Assembly: GCA_947034885.2 (NCBI GenBank)
Contig: OX344754.2
Coordinates: forward strand, 9,803,001 to 9,867,000
DNA from: Thuidium tamariscinum
Lineage: Eukaryota; Streptophyta; Bryopsida; Hypnales; Thuidiaceae
Direction of reading: 5' to 3'
DNA: 64,000 bases
Position 1 is the stretch's first letter. Each line of letters begins with the position of its first letter. Under the pieces are notes generated by a model, which worked only from the letters and a program-made list of their open reading frames with translations, searched no databases and was not told the DNA's origin. Shown here piece after piece: positions 46,011-60,200 of this stretch. The position numbers and the translations under genes are program-made.

Positions 46011-49000
46011 ATGGAGGAGAAGACGCCGGTGCAGTTGCGGGGGAGAGCGGCCCTCAGATCTATTCAGGTCGGTCTTGGATTTTTTTTACTACAAGTTCTG
46101 GAGTAGCGGCAAGGATTTGCTTCTTTTCCTTTTGTCTTTTTTCCAGTTACAAGCTCTCGATTGCGATTTGGAAGCTCGACGCTGGATTTTTTCTGAGAAT
46201 TTGAGGTTTAGAATCAAGTAGAAAAAACAAACGGAGAGAATCTTGCAGCGGGGGCGTCTTGTCTTGTGGTGCGAGATTTTCTTCTACTTTGGAGAATGTT
46301 GACGTTGTTGTTTGGAAGTCCAATGAAGAAAGAAAGAGTGAGGGGATTATGATATTTTAACACTTTGGGGTAAGAGTGTTTTTTTTATTAGGAAAGCGAA
46401 ATCTAAGTCTTAGACTGTCCCAAAATGCATCTCTTAGACCTTCATTATCACTACTTGTACCAGGAAATGTGAACATACGTATAATATGGAGGCAATCAAC
46501 TTCATGTCGTGTAACTGAAATTTCAAATAATTTGCACAAAAGTATCAACCAAACGTTTCAGCGATTCCTCCTCTTTTTCAAATTCCCTTTTCAAATTTGA
46601 ATTGTGTTCTGTGTTGTGAGAGCTGCTGCGGTAACTCCTCCTAGTTGTCCCTTCATATTTTTATCTGAAGTGTACAAAAGCTTCTGTTAAATGAGAGCTC
46701 AAGGTTAAATGATCTTGACTCTCAACAAGATTCAACAAAAATTAGGCAACTTAATAGGGTATGTGCACCCGAAGACACCACCTGAAATGTACACAATGCA
46801 ATCCTTTCAAGTGGTAACTCTAGGTGCACATAGAGTAGGAGAAACCTTCCTCAAATAGCTAATATTTGTGATGATTTTAATTGTACCTCCCTTTCTACAT
46901 TGACTACTTTCACTTGACCTTCTCTTCAATGATAGTTTAAGGTATCTTGTAGACTTCCCACACCATAACTAACCATAGTTCATTTTTTTCACATCAACAT
47001 TACTTGACCTTTGTTATGACCCTCTTTTTAGGCAATTCATTTAAGTGCGTAATAGTAGGGGTTGTCACACCTTCTCTCCATTCCCAATTGTAAGAGAATG
47101 AGGATATGGCACTCTCTCCTTGAATCGCAAAGGGCCCAAGATTGGACGTTTTATTTCCTTCTTCTCTAGAAGTGAAGAACGGGCATGGTGAAGTTTTTGC
47201 TTGTAATAAAAAGTTTTCAAGTTTTGAGTCATGATTTTTGAATCTCACCCACTCTGTATTCTCCATTCTCCACAAGACATGAAATGGGTGTCACACTTTC
47301 TTCAAGAAGATGGGCTCCCTCCTATAGCCTCCTCTTTTTTCACTCCAAACCTTCTCATTTTTTGAAGTTTACAAGGTTTGGGTTGTGATTTTGGATCTCA
47401 CTCACTCTCCATTCTCCATTCTCATTCTCCACAAGACATAAAATGGGTGTCACACTTTCTTCAAGAAGAAGGGCTCCCTCCTATAATCTCCTCTTTTTTC
47501 ACTCCATACCTTCTCATTTTTTGAAGTTTACAAGGTTTGGGTTGTGATTTTGGATCGCACTCACTCTCCATTCTCCATTCTCATTCTCCACAAGACATAA
47601 AATGGGTGTCACACTTTCTTCAAGAAGAAGGGCTCCCTCCTATAGTCTCCTCTAGTTCACTCCATACCTTTGCGTTCTTCATAACAGTTTCATTCTCTGA
47701 GAAGGTGTGACAATTGCTACTGCCTGAAGTCTTGAACTCTCTCTCTCTCAGACAGTCTGATTGATGTACCCCTGAATTTCCCTGTTTCTTGTTGTGTTGC
47801 AGGTGAAGCATGAAGTCAATGTTTGGGAGCGTCTGTACAACTCCTACATCTACACCTTGCGCTTACCTTTGCCTTTATTCTTCCTCATCATGCTCACCAC
47901 GCCCTTGCTGCTGAGCTTCGTGTTCACGGGCTTCTACTTGCTGGACGTGGACGGACTGGCCATCTCGCAGGACGCCGAGCGCTGGAGGACGACTGCTTGG
48001 GTGGCAGGGTGGGCTGGGGAGACGGAGTTCAAAGTGTTTGTGTTCAGTCTGTCCTTGAGCACCTCGTTTGGCGGAACGGGGGTGGAGGCGCGGTCCCCGT
48101 ACAATCTCTTGGTCGCCAACTTGAACACGCTCACGGCGCAGCTCATCTTCGTCTTCCTCAGTGGGGCAGGTAACGTTCCGACTGATGAGATTGAAGGAAC
48201 TCACACGCAGGGCTTTTTTTGGGCGAAATTTTTTCAGGTTGTCAGAATTTGACAAACCAGGAGTGATCCCTCCAAAAATTGGCCAGTGTAGCATGGGGGA
48301 CACTGGTCCAAAAAAAATCTTGAAAGAAAGGAACTGGATGTAGTTAGGACTGTTGTTTCTCTGTCTGTGGTTGTCCATTGGAATGTACCCTTGTAGTGTG
48401 TGAGCATGAAGAAAAGGAAGGATGTATCTTCAATCTAGACTAGAGATATAACAAGCTGTTCTTAGAGTTTCTCTGTCTGTGGTTGTCCATTGGAATGTAC
48501 CCTTGTAGTGTGTGAGCATGAAGAAAAGGAAGGATGTATCTTCAATCTAGACTAGAGATATAACAAGCTGTTCTTAGAGTTTCTCTGTCTGTGGTTGTCC
48601 ATTGGAATGTACCCTTGTAGTGTGTGAGCATGAAGAAAAGGACGGATGTAACTTCAATCTAGACTAGAGAGATATAACAAGCTGTTCTTAGAGTTTCTCT
48701 GTCTGTGGTTGTCCATTGGAATGTACCCTTGTAGTGTGTGAGCATGAAGAAAAGGACGGATGTAACTTCAATCTAGACTAGAGAGATATAACAAGCTGTT
48801 CTTAGAGTTAATCGTAAAGCTTGCCTTTGCGTTTGGAAATGAGTGCTAAAGGAAGGTTTAACTAAGAATAGTATACAAGAAATACGGCACCAAACTTCAT
48901 CAGACCTTAGTTTTGGTGCTCCAAGAAGTTTTGTCATGTGTGTTTCCCAAACTTCTGCTCCTACATTGCACACACTTTACAATTAACTCTATTGCACATT

Positions 49001-50619
49001 TTTTGCAACTATTTTGTGAGGGCACAAGGGTTTGGTAGTAGTAATTGAATCTGCCATTGAAGAGGTGTGGGTTTTGTCAAACAGGTGTAAGTTTGTGTGG
49101 ATTTTTTTGATGTGAAGTGCTTGTGTAATTGTGTGCAGTATTCCACAGGATGTCTCAACCAGGTGAGCCAGTTCGGTGGGCCAAAATGGCGTTGATTATC
49201 GATGACAGATTCACAGAGCAGGCTGATAAAATATTAGCGCTTGGCAAGAAGTCATACAAGTAAGACTTTCAAATTCCAGCTTAAACAAGAACTAGGTGAA
49301 ATAGTCGGACTTTTTTTGGCATCAAATTCCTTTTTTGGTTGAAATGAATCATTAAATTTTTTTTGGTGGGTCAAAGGATAGATGATAAATATTTTGAAAT
49401 CAGAGTTGAAATCATCTACATTGGATGAGTAAAGTTAAAATATGTAAAAATGATTGGATTATTGGTTTTGTTTGGTGTACAATGATGAGTTGTGCCCTTA
49501 ATTATGGTGCTTGTATGAAGGGGATTCATTGCTTGTTAGCAAACTAGAGAAGGTTTACCCTATACAAGTATGGAATATAAAAATTTCGTTGAGTTTAGAG
49601 AGAAAAATGAGGTAATCCAATTAGAGTGAACTACATAAGATAATCAACAAACTAATGGAATTGAATGCACATTGTTGTGACTCCCTTTTTGGTGTCATTT
49701 ATATGAACAAGTTTGTGGCATGGAGTCTATTCTATAAGTGTAGTACTTACTATCTTTGTTCTTGTGCTATAGTTCTTACATACACCAACATTCATGATGA
49801 TTTATCATTCAACCAAAGTTATTCTTCTTTTTAACTTTATGTGGGGAGGATTGGATTCAGATTTTGGTTGTAGCTTTTATATTTTTTGGTTGTTGAATCT
49901 TTCTTTCATTTTTCCACAAATAATGTGTATTTTTGATTAGCAGGTCTTTCATTATTCGAGTAAATGTAGCAGATCCAGCCAAGATGGTGCTTATAGAGTG
50001 TAAGTTTGAGGTGATCTATCGATGCATTTTGACTCCAGATGGCTCCCACTCTCCATTTGTCACACAAGTTCCCCTTCGATTGGTTCGCCCGGAGGTTTCC
50101 TACCTCCAATTTTGCCTCATCATTCGCCACATCATTGATGACTCTAGTCCCCTTTATGGGATGGACTTTGAGGTATGTTCACCCATTTGTAACACTCTTT
50201 AGCCCATGCAAGTATACACTCTTACTTTGACGGTTTAGATGGACATTACAATTTGACCTTCTTAAAACTTATTAGTAGTGCTAATTCAAGCTACATGATT
50301 GATTTCTAGTGGGTCATAGAAATTAATATTTGTAGTTATTGATCTGTGTTTCATTAACTTGATTGAATTTATTTGTGAATGTGCGTTTTGCAAGATGTTG
50401 AAAGTCCAAGATGCTTCTTTCACTATCACCATGTTAGGGACAGAACGTTCCTCTATGCAACCAATCTTTAGTGAGAATTTATATACCATTGCCGATGGAG
50501 ATGTACTTTGGGACCGACAATATGAAGATCAAATTGTGACAGACAAGCATGGACAAACTGTCTTCTCTGCATATGAATTAGATTACTTGAAGCCTTTAGA
50601 TGAGCATTGTAAAGACTAG
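46011..50619 (+). CDS. Inward-rectifier (Kir-type) potassium channel-like protein with altered filter
   Basis: Exons 46011-46067, 47803-48169, 49139-49259, 49944-50172 and 50395-50619 total 999 nt in frame, 332 aa. After a short cytosolic start come TM1 (LPLPLFFLIMLTTPLLL), a long loop, a pore-helix-like FKVFVFSLSLSTSFGG, and TM2 (LNTLTAQLIFVFLSG). A Kir-like cytosolic beta domain follows: FHRMSQPGEPVRWAKMALI, KSFIIRVNVADPAK, IRHIIDDSSPLYGMDFE, VQDASFTITMLGTE, VLWDRQYEDQIV and YELDYLKPL. These blocks line up with Kir cytosolic motifs. At the filter, Kir channels have T-I-G-Y-G; here the sequence reads TSFGGTG, so potassium selectivity is doubtful. Kir-type genes are absent from seed plants as far as I know, which points to an early-diverging plant. 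Confidence 0.75.
46758..46833. mobile_element. Tiny inverted-repeat element in the channel gene's first intron
   Basis: GGTATGTGCACCC near 46758 is mirrored by AGGTGCACATAGAG near 46820, with CACCACCTG and CAAGTGGT inside also opposed. It resembles a deletion derivative of the MITE at 44778. Confidence 0.4.
47250..47665 (+). repeat. About 158-bp tandem repeat, three copies, in intron 1
   Basis: GGGTGTCACACTTTCTTCAA recurs at about 47287, 47446 and 47602, each followed by GGGCTCCCTCCTATA. The last two copies are nearly identical. Confidence 0.85.
48356..48808 (+). repeat. 112-114-bp tandem repeat, four copies, in intron 2
   Basis: TTTCTCTGTCTGTGGTTGTC starts at 48356, 48468, 48580 and 48694. 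Copies 1-2 share AGGAAGGATGTATC; copies 3-4 share AGGACGGATGTAAC and an extra GA, so they arose as two pairs. Confidence 0.9.
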
Positions 50620-53520
50620 GATGAAAAGCAATAAGTTGTATTATGAAAACAAATCTATTGTAAACAAACATTTATTCTTTAATGGAATCAACTACAAATT
50701 CTACTTCCAAAGATTGTTATAATGTAGGTAATATAAATTATAGATGGTAGATATTTTTTATATTTTTTTCTTGTTGAATTATATTATAAAAGATTAAGAC
50801 TAAATTTATTGTAAATAGAAAAAATATATACATATTTGGGGTAGTTGAAGAAGATAATTTCATATACTTTTTAACTTCTCTATTTATTGAGTTTCATTAC
50901 TGAATAGTAAAGAAGCTAATGAAATCTTTGAGAATTGTTGGAAGTTTTAGTACATGTAGTTGACATGTTATGAAATAAAACTAAGATTAATTTGTTCATT
51001 CTCTAATAATGGGAATATTGTTTTTGCTAGGATTGGTTACATTTTTAGTTGACTAGAAAAGAGCCTTTCTGCCTCCAATAGACGTTCAACTTAGCACATT
51101 TCCTTAGTCACTACTATCAAAGTATATTTGTATTTTCTCTGCTATTGTTTGAATAGTAAAATGAATTTTGCAAACAATTAAGAAAATTTGGAATCTATAT
51201 AAACAATTAAAATTAGTATGCTAAACATTTGTATGTGCATCCAAACATATAATTCAACTTAATCTAAAATTGAAGCACCACAATCTTGCAATTGGTGAAG
51301 TTTCTAACTATGAAATTTTAAGAGAATATACTTTAACCCTAAAGGTTTGTCAATATATTTTCACCAAAAATGCTCCAAAATTGTCATTTTTACTATAAGA
51401 ATCAACTTTTAGAAAAAAACATTTTTGGACCCATGTAATCGTAGGACCTTGTAGTAAACTAGTTTAAAATAGGTGGGAAAATTTCAAAAATTTCTATTTT
51501 GTAGATTGCAAGATATAAGTGTTTAAATTGACAAATATCCTTATCTTAAGTTTATAGAAAATTCTGCAATTGCACTTCAGGTGGTCCCATTTGTATGAAT
51601 TAATGTCCAAAATAGTAGTTATTCTTTGGATTTGTTCTTCAAAGCAAGTTGTCTACATGCTTGAGAATTTTGAAATTGCACAACATATAAAAAAAATAGT
51701 ATGTAGATAAAACTAGAGAATGATCTAAAATACCAAATTCTTAACAATTTAATTATAAATTGAGAAATGTCAATTTATTAATGGTTTTAATGTTGTAATA
51801 AACAGCATACATTATATATATATATATGAAAATAAAATTGAGTTAAACAAAGGACTTCAAAGTTTTTCATAGAGTTGAGATTCCATAATTACCCACAAAC
51901 TATCCACAAACTAAAATTCTTCATAACTTTCATCTCATTAATGAAAATGGAATGATTCAAAATTTTTACTTTCTATATATAAATCTAGTAAACCAATTTC
52001 AAATCTTGATTTCTTAAAAAAGTGACTTTTGAAGAATTCAATAATTTTTTAATCATGAATTCAAAAGTTATGAAAATTGTTGGGTCTTAAAGCTATTCCT
52101 TTGATACATGTTGTAGAAATTTTTAAAGAAAAATAAACTAAACTTTTATTTGTAATAAGCTACCCCAAATTGCTATTTTACGAAAAGAATGCGGATTAAT
52201 TAGGGCTTTAGGATTAATAATCTATCTAAGAAATATTATATTTGATCTAATAATAAACAAATAATTATAGATTTTAGCATTGATTCAAGTGAAGGTGATT
52301 TAACCTTTCTATACCTGATTGAGATATTTTTGAAATTATTAAAATGTGAATGAATGTTTTTTTTGATAAATTTTGATGCTCAAAAAATCAAATTGCCAAT
52401 ATTTTTTGAAATGTAATGAATAAAGAGCATTTGATGAATTATTGTATATGCATCTAATTTTAGCATTTTAAAAACTTTCATGGGTAGAAAATTGAGATAG
52501 AATTGGTAATTAATTTCTATCATCTTTTCAAAGGGGACAAAAAAAATTTATAAGAGAAAAATTACAAACTTATCCAATTATTACAAAGTAGAGTTGCAAT
52601 GACCACTCTTGCTATACAATCTATGAAAATATTATTTATCCTTGATTTTTATAATTCAAATAACAAGATTATATTATAATTTAAAATTGAATGTGGAATG
52701 TTATTTATAAGTTTAAACATAGGGTAATCAAGTCAACAACATAGTACAACTATTTTACTATGCATTCCTATAGAAAATTAAATTTGGAGATAGCTTAAAA
52801 ACAAATTTTCTAATCAAAATTACATCCAAATATCAAATTTTAGGTGAAATTTTTTTATTCTTCGTGCATTCAAAATTTGAAAGATACAATAAATATCTAT
52901 ACCATGATCCTATAAATCTAGATAAAGCAAAGCTAATAAACTATTATAATATTTTTTCAAGCCTCATCACCATAATAAAATAATCTTATAAATATTGAAA
53001 TGTTATCTTTCATTGTTCCCTCTTTAAAACATATGTATATTTAAATATAATAATATTCTTTTTGGAATGACATCAAATCATAATTACAAAGAAACATAGT
53101 CTTAAATTGCATTGGCTATTTTTTCAATTGAAAATTTAGTCTCATTCATATAACTTTGAACCAAAACTAATAATCCAAAAATTGGAAATGATTATTCAAG
53201 GGTTTTGAAAATGCACCATTTCTAATTTTATCTCAAATAGAAAAGCTAAAAATAAGGAATCTTAAGATTTGAAATACTCAAACCTTTTTAGATAAGAACC
53301 ATTCCCAATTTAGTCTCAAATTGCATTGCCCTCTTTCTAAATTGGAAATTCAAACTTATTCTTGCAACTCTAAGCTTCAAAAATATATTTGAAAATTTGA
53401 AAACTTAATTTTCTGAGTGTGTACAAGATATTGAAATTTTGTCTCAAGTTTCATTGACTTCTTTCTGTTTATGAATTTTAGTCTTAGCCTTGCAATTCTA
53501 AACTACAAAAAGGAATCCAA
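50620..53520. other. Very AT-rich intergenic DNA, no gene seen
   Basis: Long A/T runs, no open frame of note. A short AT dinucleotide run lies near 51815. Confidence 0.55.
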
Positions 53521-53540
53521 AAAATTTGAAAAGTCCATTT

Positions 53541-53850
53541 TTAAAAATGTACACCATTTCTAATTTACTCTTAAATACATTGACTTCTTTCTAAGTCCAT
53601 TTTAAAAAATGTACACCATTTCTAATTTACTCTTAAATACATTGGCTTCTTTCTAAGTCCATTTTTAAAAATGTACACCATTTCTAATTTACTCTTAAAT
53701 ACATTGACTTCTTTTTAAGTCCATTTTTTAAAATGTACACCATTTCTAATTTACTCTTAAATACATTGACTTCTTTTTAAGTCCATTTTTTAAAATGTAC
53801 ACCATTTCTAATTTACTCTTAAATGCATTGACTTCTTTCTAAATTCAGAT
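53541..53850 (+). repeat. About 60-bp tandem repeat, five to six copies
   Basis: The words ATGTACACCATTTCTAATTT and TTACTCTTAAATACATTGAC alternate every 59-61 bases, with few differences between copies. Confidence 0.9.
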
Positions 53851-54206
53851 ATTGGTCTCACCCTTGCAACTCTAAGCTACAAAAAAAATTAGGAATTCCC
53901 AAACTTAAAAATGTATATATTTATTTCCACTTCCATTTCCAAATTTCCAAATTTCCATTTCCAATTTAGGGAGAATTTTTTTGAAATGGAGACTCCGCCT
54001 CCTCCTCCAGTGTGATTGGTGAAGATGCCGCTCCTCAACAGGCAAAGGGCCACACCATCGTTGCTGTCTAGCGTAGTTTGTTGGCATCGTCGTCGTGGTC
54101 GTCGTCATTGCGCATTCTCTCCTTCCGCGTCCGCCATAGCCAGCCAGCGCAGGGTTTCGTCTCTCGACTTTCGCCGTTCCACTTCCTCTCGCATTGCCTC
54201 TCTCCA

Positions 54207-57200
54207 ATGGCGGACACTGTGCAGGCTTCGGCAGAAGACGGCGAAGCCAACAACAACAACAACAACAACAACGTCAACAAGGTAGCCGTCGCAGGTCCTC
54301 CTGCTGGTGAGCTTCTGTTTTGCGGCAGCACTTCATGGGAGACCGTCGGCCGCAAACAGTCGAATGATGGCTCCACTACGTTAGCTCTCCCCACGCGAAT
54401 CAAAGCGTTGTGTGGCGTGCCGATCGTCGTCGTCGCTGGGGGCTCAAGTACGTTCCCGCCTCGCCTTACCTGACCTGACCTTACCTGGTCTCGCCTCGTC
54501 TCGCCTTGCCTCCTGTATTCCTGTTCTGATACGCTTTATTCTTTTATTCTTATTTCTGAGTTTTCTTTTTTTTGAAAGCGTATACTAGACTTTTTTTGAA
54601 GTTTTTGAAAATTTGGAGAGTTTTGGGTGTGAGTAAGGCTTTCGGTGTTTTGATGTTGTTTTGCTGTTTTGTGTGGCATTGAGTGTGGAGTCGGGGGTTA
54701 AGGTTTTGGTAATGTTGAATGTTTTTTTTTGTTTTTTTTCTGCTGTTTTTTGTTTGTTATGGTGTTTCCGATTAACGTTCAGTTGCTATGAGGAATGATG
54801 ACTATGCTAACACTGAATGTTTTAAAAAGATGATGATCGAGTATTGGATTGAGGTGGTCGAGGTTTTTGGCTGGGTACCTGCATTTTGAGTTTTCGACAT
54901 TTCCCTGATTTTTTTTTGTTGTTTTGGAAAGTTTGCAGAGGTTTATGCGTGTGTTTGTGTGTCTGTGTGTGTGAAGTTTTTTTGTGTTTCGTGTGGCATT
55001 GTGTGTGGAGTCAGGGGTTTTGGTTTGGGAAATGTTGAATGTATTTTTTGTAATCGTTCCCTTTTTTTATGTTCTGGTGTTTTTTGATTAGTACTCTATT
55101 GTGACGAGGAATATTGACTATGCTGTCTCCGAATATTTTGAAATGCTGGTGATCGAGTATTAGATTAAGGTGGTCGAGGTTTCTGGCTAGGCGCCCACAT
55201 TTCAGTTTTCGACGTTTTTAGAATTTTTCCGACTTTTTTGGAGTTTCGAATTTTGTGAGGAGAGTTTGGAATTGGTTTTGGTGTTGATTTCGAGTTTCTG
55301 TTTTTTGTGGCATTGAGTGTGGAGTCAGGGGTTTACGTTTTGGAATTGTGGACTGCATTTTTTCTTTATGTTTTGGTGTTTTGTCGATTTCGATTTGCTC
55401 TTCGTTGCAATGAGGGATATCGACTCTGCGACACTGCATGTTTTGGTGATCGAATTAGAGCATTGGGATTAGTGTGGTCGAGGTTTATAGCGTGTCGTGA
55501 CTGGAACTCCTGCATTCAAGGTTTAGACGAAGGGGTGACTCATTGAAGAACCGTTGTAGCTCTGCAAGTTCAGTCATTTACTCTTCATTTTCACTCCCTG
55601 CTCCTTTCTTCAAGGTTGACTGTATGTGTCAATTCTCCATCGCTCTGTTTGTGTGTGGGATTTAGTCTTCGTAGTGAAGATCGCTCTCGTTATATTGGTT
55701 GGTCAGTTGCTTCTTACTACTCTTGCGAAGGCTTTCCTTCCGAGCTTTGCTTTTTATGAAACTCATATCATAATGAAGGAAGGCATGAACAAGTCTGCTC
55801 TTAATTCTTTTGATTTGTGCGACTACCTGCTTTTCGTACTTCTATACTAGTATACCCAAGAGAAGCACACCACTTCTCGTAGATGACTAGGGAAGTATGA
55901 GGTCGGAGTCGAATTGGCTAGCCTGATGCAAGGCTGTTGTGTGAGCTTTCAGCATGAAATGAAGAAGAATGCCCAAAATTTCCACATCAAACCGTTCATC
56001 GTCGTTTGATGGCATGGGTGGGCTTAAAGGGGTGAATTCGATTTGATCAAGCATTTTATATGTACGATGTCATTGACGTGAAGGTTGATATGTGGTTGAT
56101 GTATATGCAGCCGCATGCCATGCATTAGCTGTTGATGCGGACGGGAGGACTTACACATGGGGTCGAAATGAGGTACATTTGCCTCAACTTAACCTCTTAA
56201 AATATCAAAGATGCAATCGCTATCTCATAATTGAATAGAATGTTTCGAACTAGTGATTTAATTATCTATGCTGCCAGTTTTATTCGTCGGCAACGTCGTA
56301 GACGAGTTTCATCTGTCATATAAACCTACGGTTGGAGCCAGATGTAGTAGGTCTTTTCTTTTTCCAGTTATTACTTATGAGTAGAAACGTTCGGTTAATG
56401 CTTATTTGACGCCTCTGACAGAAAGGGCAACTAGGTCATGGAGATATATACACGAGGAACACACCAACTATTGTCGCGTCACTGGCCAGGTATTGCGAAT
56501 GCGATGGTGGTTGGGTTTTCGTAAATTTCTGCTGCATACATTTTTCAGTAGAAATCCGAGATGGCAAGTTTTTCTTTGTTTCTAATGTGAAGTAATTTTC
56601 TTCTCTTAGTTTAGTTTCAAACTTTGAATCCTTCTAGCAGGATTTGTCTTGCGCTTTTTATACTACTTCCTTTCAATTTCATCTAACTTCTTCTATATGC
56701 ATCAGGCATAAAGTGGTGAAAGCATCTTTGGGCCGCCAACATACTATAGTTGTCACAGCCGATGGACAGTCGTTGGGGTTTGGTTTTAACAAGCATGGTC
56801 AATTAGGCTCCGGCAACTGTAAAGAAGGTTAGCCTACTATACCCATTTTTTACCTACAATGCCGGTGATGACTTCTTATAATTATTGCAACTTGTTTTAT
56901 ATCTTAGGTGTGATATGTTACATAAAGTTGCCGCTGACGACTTTTTTCTTTCCTACATTGCAGAGTTCGAAAAGTCTCCCGTCAAGTGTTTGGTGACAGA
57001 TGCCACCCATGTCAGCTGTGGTGCTGACTTCACCATGTGGCTTACTTCTGTCAGTGGCTCTAGTATTGTGTAAGTTTGTTACTGATCTTCGCTGAGGTGT
57101 GCGTTGGGCTTAACGCGGATGCTTCTCACTCTTATTGCAATCTTTTGGTAGTTCATTTGAGAACGATTCTGGCTTCTTGAGTGTCATTTGATATGTTGGA

Positions 57201-60200
57201 AATTCTGTACGAGGATCTACGCTGCTGATATTGGAAGTGCTTTTATATTTTCAATCAAGTTAGGTACTCTGGAACTGAAGAGATTCGTTGAGTATCATGT
57301 TTTCGTGTGTTTGTGTGTTTATGGGGAACAGATCGGCAGGTCTGCCACAGTATGGCCAACTTGGGCATGGGACCGACAACGAGGTAGGTTTGGGCATAAT
57401 AGATCTTATGGTCCACTTTCTGTCATATCATGCCCAAAGAAGCTTGGTATTGATTTAAGTAACAGAGAAGGTTTCGGACAATACTGGATTAAGTTTGGAA
57501 CTTTCAAAGGCAATCGCGACCTATGTTTTGCGTGTTCAATGTGAAGCGTGGATTTGAGAATTGCACAGCAGGTTGGTATTTCTTTCGATTTTTATTATGG
57601 TTGTTTTCTCAATTTGGTGTTCCAGTATAATGCGAAGGAAAGCTCGGTGAAGTTAGTGCATGAAGCACAGCCCCGACCTCGCGCTATTGCAGCTATTGCC
57701 TCCAAGAACATCACGAAGGTTGCTTGCGGCAATAATCACACTGGTCTGGTTTTTTTCATGCAACCCTGTTTCTTTCTGTTCTGTTCATGAAGACTGTCAA
57801 TTGCTTAATACAAGTATAAAGTAATTGGAAATCCTCAGCGGATGGACTTTGTTGGACAGCGAACGTTACACATGCTAAAACCAATTTTTGAGGCGCATAC
57901 TTTGGAAGTTTTGTGGGTGCGATACATCACCATCTGGGAGTCTTTGGTTTAATACAGAGTGCGTTATATTCTTGCAGTTGCTGTGGACTCGGAGGGCTTC
58001 GTCTACACGTGAGTTTTTCGCTCTTCTTCATGTCTGCTGTAGCTCATCAGTATGCTCTAAGTTCGTTCATCATGGTTCTTGCATATTACTGTCAATTTTA
58101 AGGTTATAGTGTTGCATAATCTTATATATCTATTAGTTAATCCTGGAGTCCCTCCTCAGATGCTTAATTACAGGTCATGGTATGAAACTCAACTCAGCTC
58201 AGCCCAAATTTGGTTCACATTTTAGATGTTTAGGTGCTGCTCTATTTTTTCACGGTTGTGGGCTTATCAATTCATGCTTAGTCATCTCTTTGGGGTATCT
58301 TTTTGGGGTTGTGCAGGTGGGGATTTGGAGGGCATGGCAGGTAATATTTTGAATCGGTTTGCATGTATCCTCAGAGAGATAACGTAGCAGATACAGAGTT
58401 GTCTCTGGTCGGCATGTATTGCCGGTACATTTGATTTTTTCGTCAATCACTGTAGTATGGAATGTTGTATCTTATCGTATTTCTCATTGCAAGTTAAAGG
58501 TCAATTGTAACGTTATACATAGAAATCTTAAATCTGGAAGAGTTGGATGTTAAATAATTTTGTATTATAAATCAATCTATCTACTGAACTGTACGGTCTT
58601 TATAATCTAGTTCATGCTCACATATGAAGGGCTGTGTAGGTTGGGACATAAGGTGCAAAAAGATGAGTGGATTCCCCGCTTGGTAGAGGTATTTCAGCGC
58701 GGCAATATTATTCCTCCCACAGCTGTTGTTGCCGCTGGCTCAGCATATTCTGCGGCCACCGCTGGTAATTTTTTCAGATAATAACATTATAGCTGATAAT
58801 TCTTCAGATTTTTCATTGTGTCCTCGTATGGAGGAAATCCATTTCACGTTTTACTTCAAGTAACTGGAGTCTGTCCGCAGTCACTGTGATGATTTTACAA
58901 AAGCATGTAATAAGCTGGTGCTTTGATATGAATCTGCTCGATGTGTAGATTTTATTGGCTTTCTTAAAGGTATTTTACATTATGATGATAACTGGTGTTT
59001 TGAATTTCAAGTAATTAATGTTAACCTTACTGTATTATCGGTTGCAGCTGGTGGGCAGTTATACATGTGGGGTCGTGTGAAGGCTACAGGAGAAAATTGG
59101 ATGTATCCCAAGCCTGTCCTTGACCTAAGGTTAGGTCCTCGTGATTTTCGCTAGACTGTCTGTTTCTTCGTCATTAGTTTTCTTGTTATTGTATAGGTGG
59201 GTACAGGAGGTTCGTATTACTTTAGCCTCTGAAAGTTCTAATTGGGGACGTTCGAATTTTAGTTATTCACGTTTGCAAAAGTAATCGCTTTCGTTTCCAG
59301 TGTGCATATCCAAAAGTTTCATTGGTGTTCTCACTTTCTTTTCTGTTTGTTTGTATTTTCAAAGTGGGTGGAATATTAGGAGCATGGACTCTGGAAATAC
59401 GAGCAGTTTTGCGGCAGCTGAAGATTCCTGCATAAGTTGGGGCACAGCTCAATACGGGGAGCTCGGTTATGGACCCACAGGTCCCAAGTATGTATTTTCT
59501 TTTTCTTGTATTCCTTTGGTTCTGCTTATAGGGTGTTTTGAGTTGCACTAACTGGGCACCCTGCATCCAATTGAACATATGAAATTCATGTCAAGTATCT
59601 CCATTCGCTAGAATTTGAGTCCCCGTTTCCTGCGTGAAGGGTGGTCCTATTGGGATATGTATTGTACCACTAATTAATCTTGCATGGCCTTCAACAATAG
59701 GGCTGACAGGCTGTTGTCTGTTCAGGTCGTCTGCGAATCCTAAAAAGGTCGATGCACTCGAGGGCTTCCACACCATCAGGTCCTGATTCCTTATAGGAGA
59801 TGTTTTTTCTCACTTAATAGCTTGAGATCTTTCCGTCACTTTGTTGCAATAATGCCTTACGAGTGTATACTTGGTTATTGTGCAGTGTTGCTTGTGGATT
59901 GGGACATTCCCTGGTTATAGTGGATACTGAGAAAAATGGCGACAAATTGGAGCAGGTGACAGTCTTTAACGTTTTAGGTTTTGAGAATTTGGTTTTGCAT
60001 TCTATTAAATTTTTCATCGGAGCCTTGCACAATAGCTTAGAGACCGACATGAAATTTTCTGTAATTAATGCTGGAGGCTATTTATCAATGGAAGGTATGG
60101 CAACACCCCTATTAGGATCATAGCCTTCCGCCCAGGGGTTGCTTGATTTTTAATTCGACTATTTCTGACACCTGTTTTAAAGTGCTACAAAGTAACTCCC

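Noticed and set aside
47823-48378. Open frames on both strands over the channel gene's second exon
   Set aside because: They are shadows of a GC-rich real exon; only the frame with the two membrane spans joins neighbouring exons in phase.
47250-48808. CRISPR-like arrays
   Set aside because: The direct repeats have no unique spacers and lie in introns of a eukaryotic gene.
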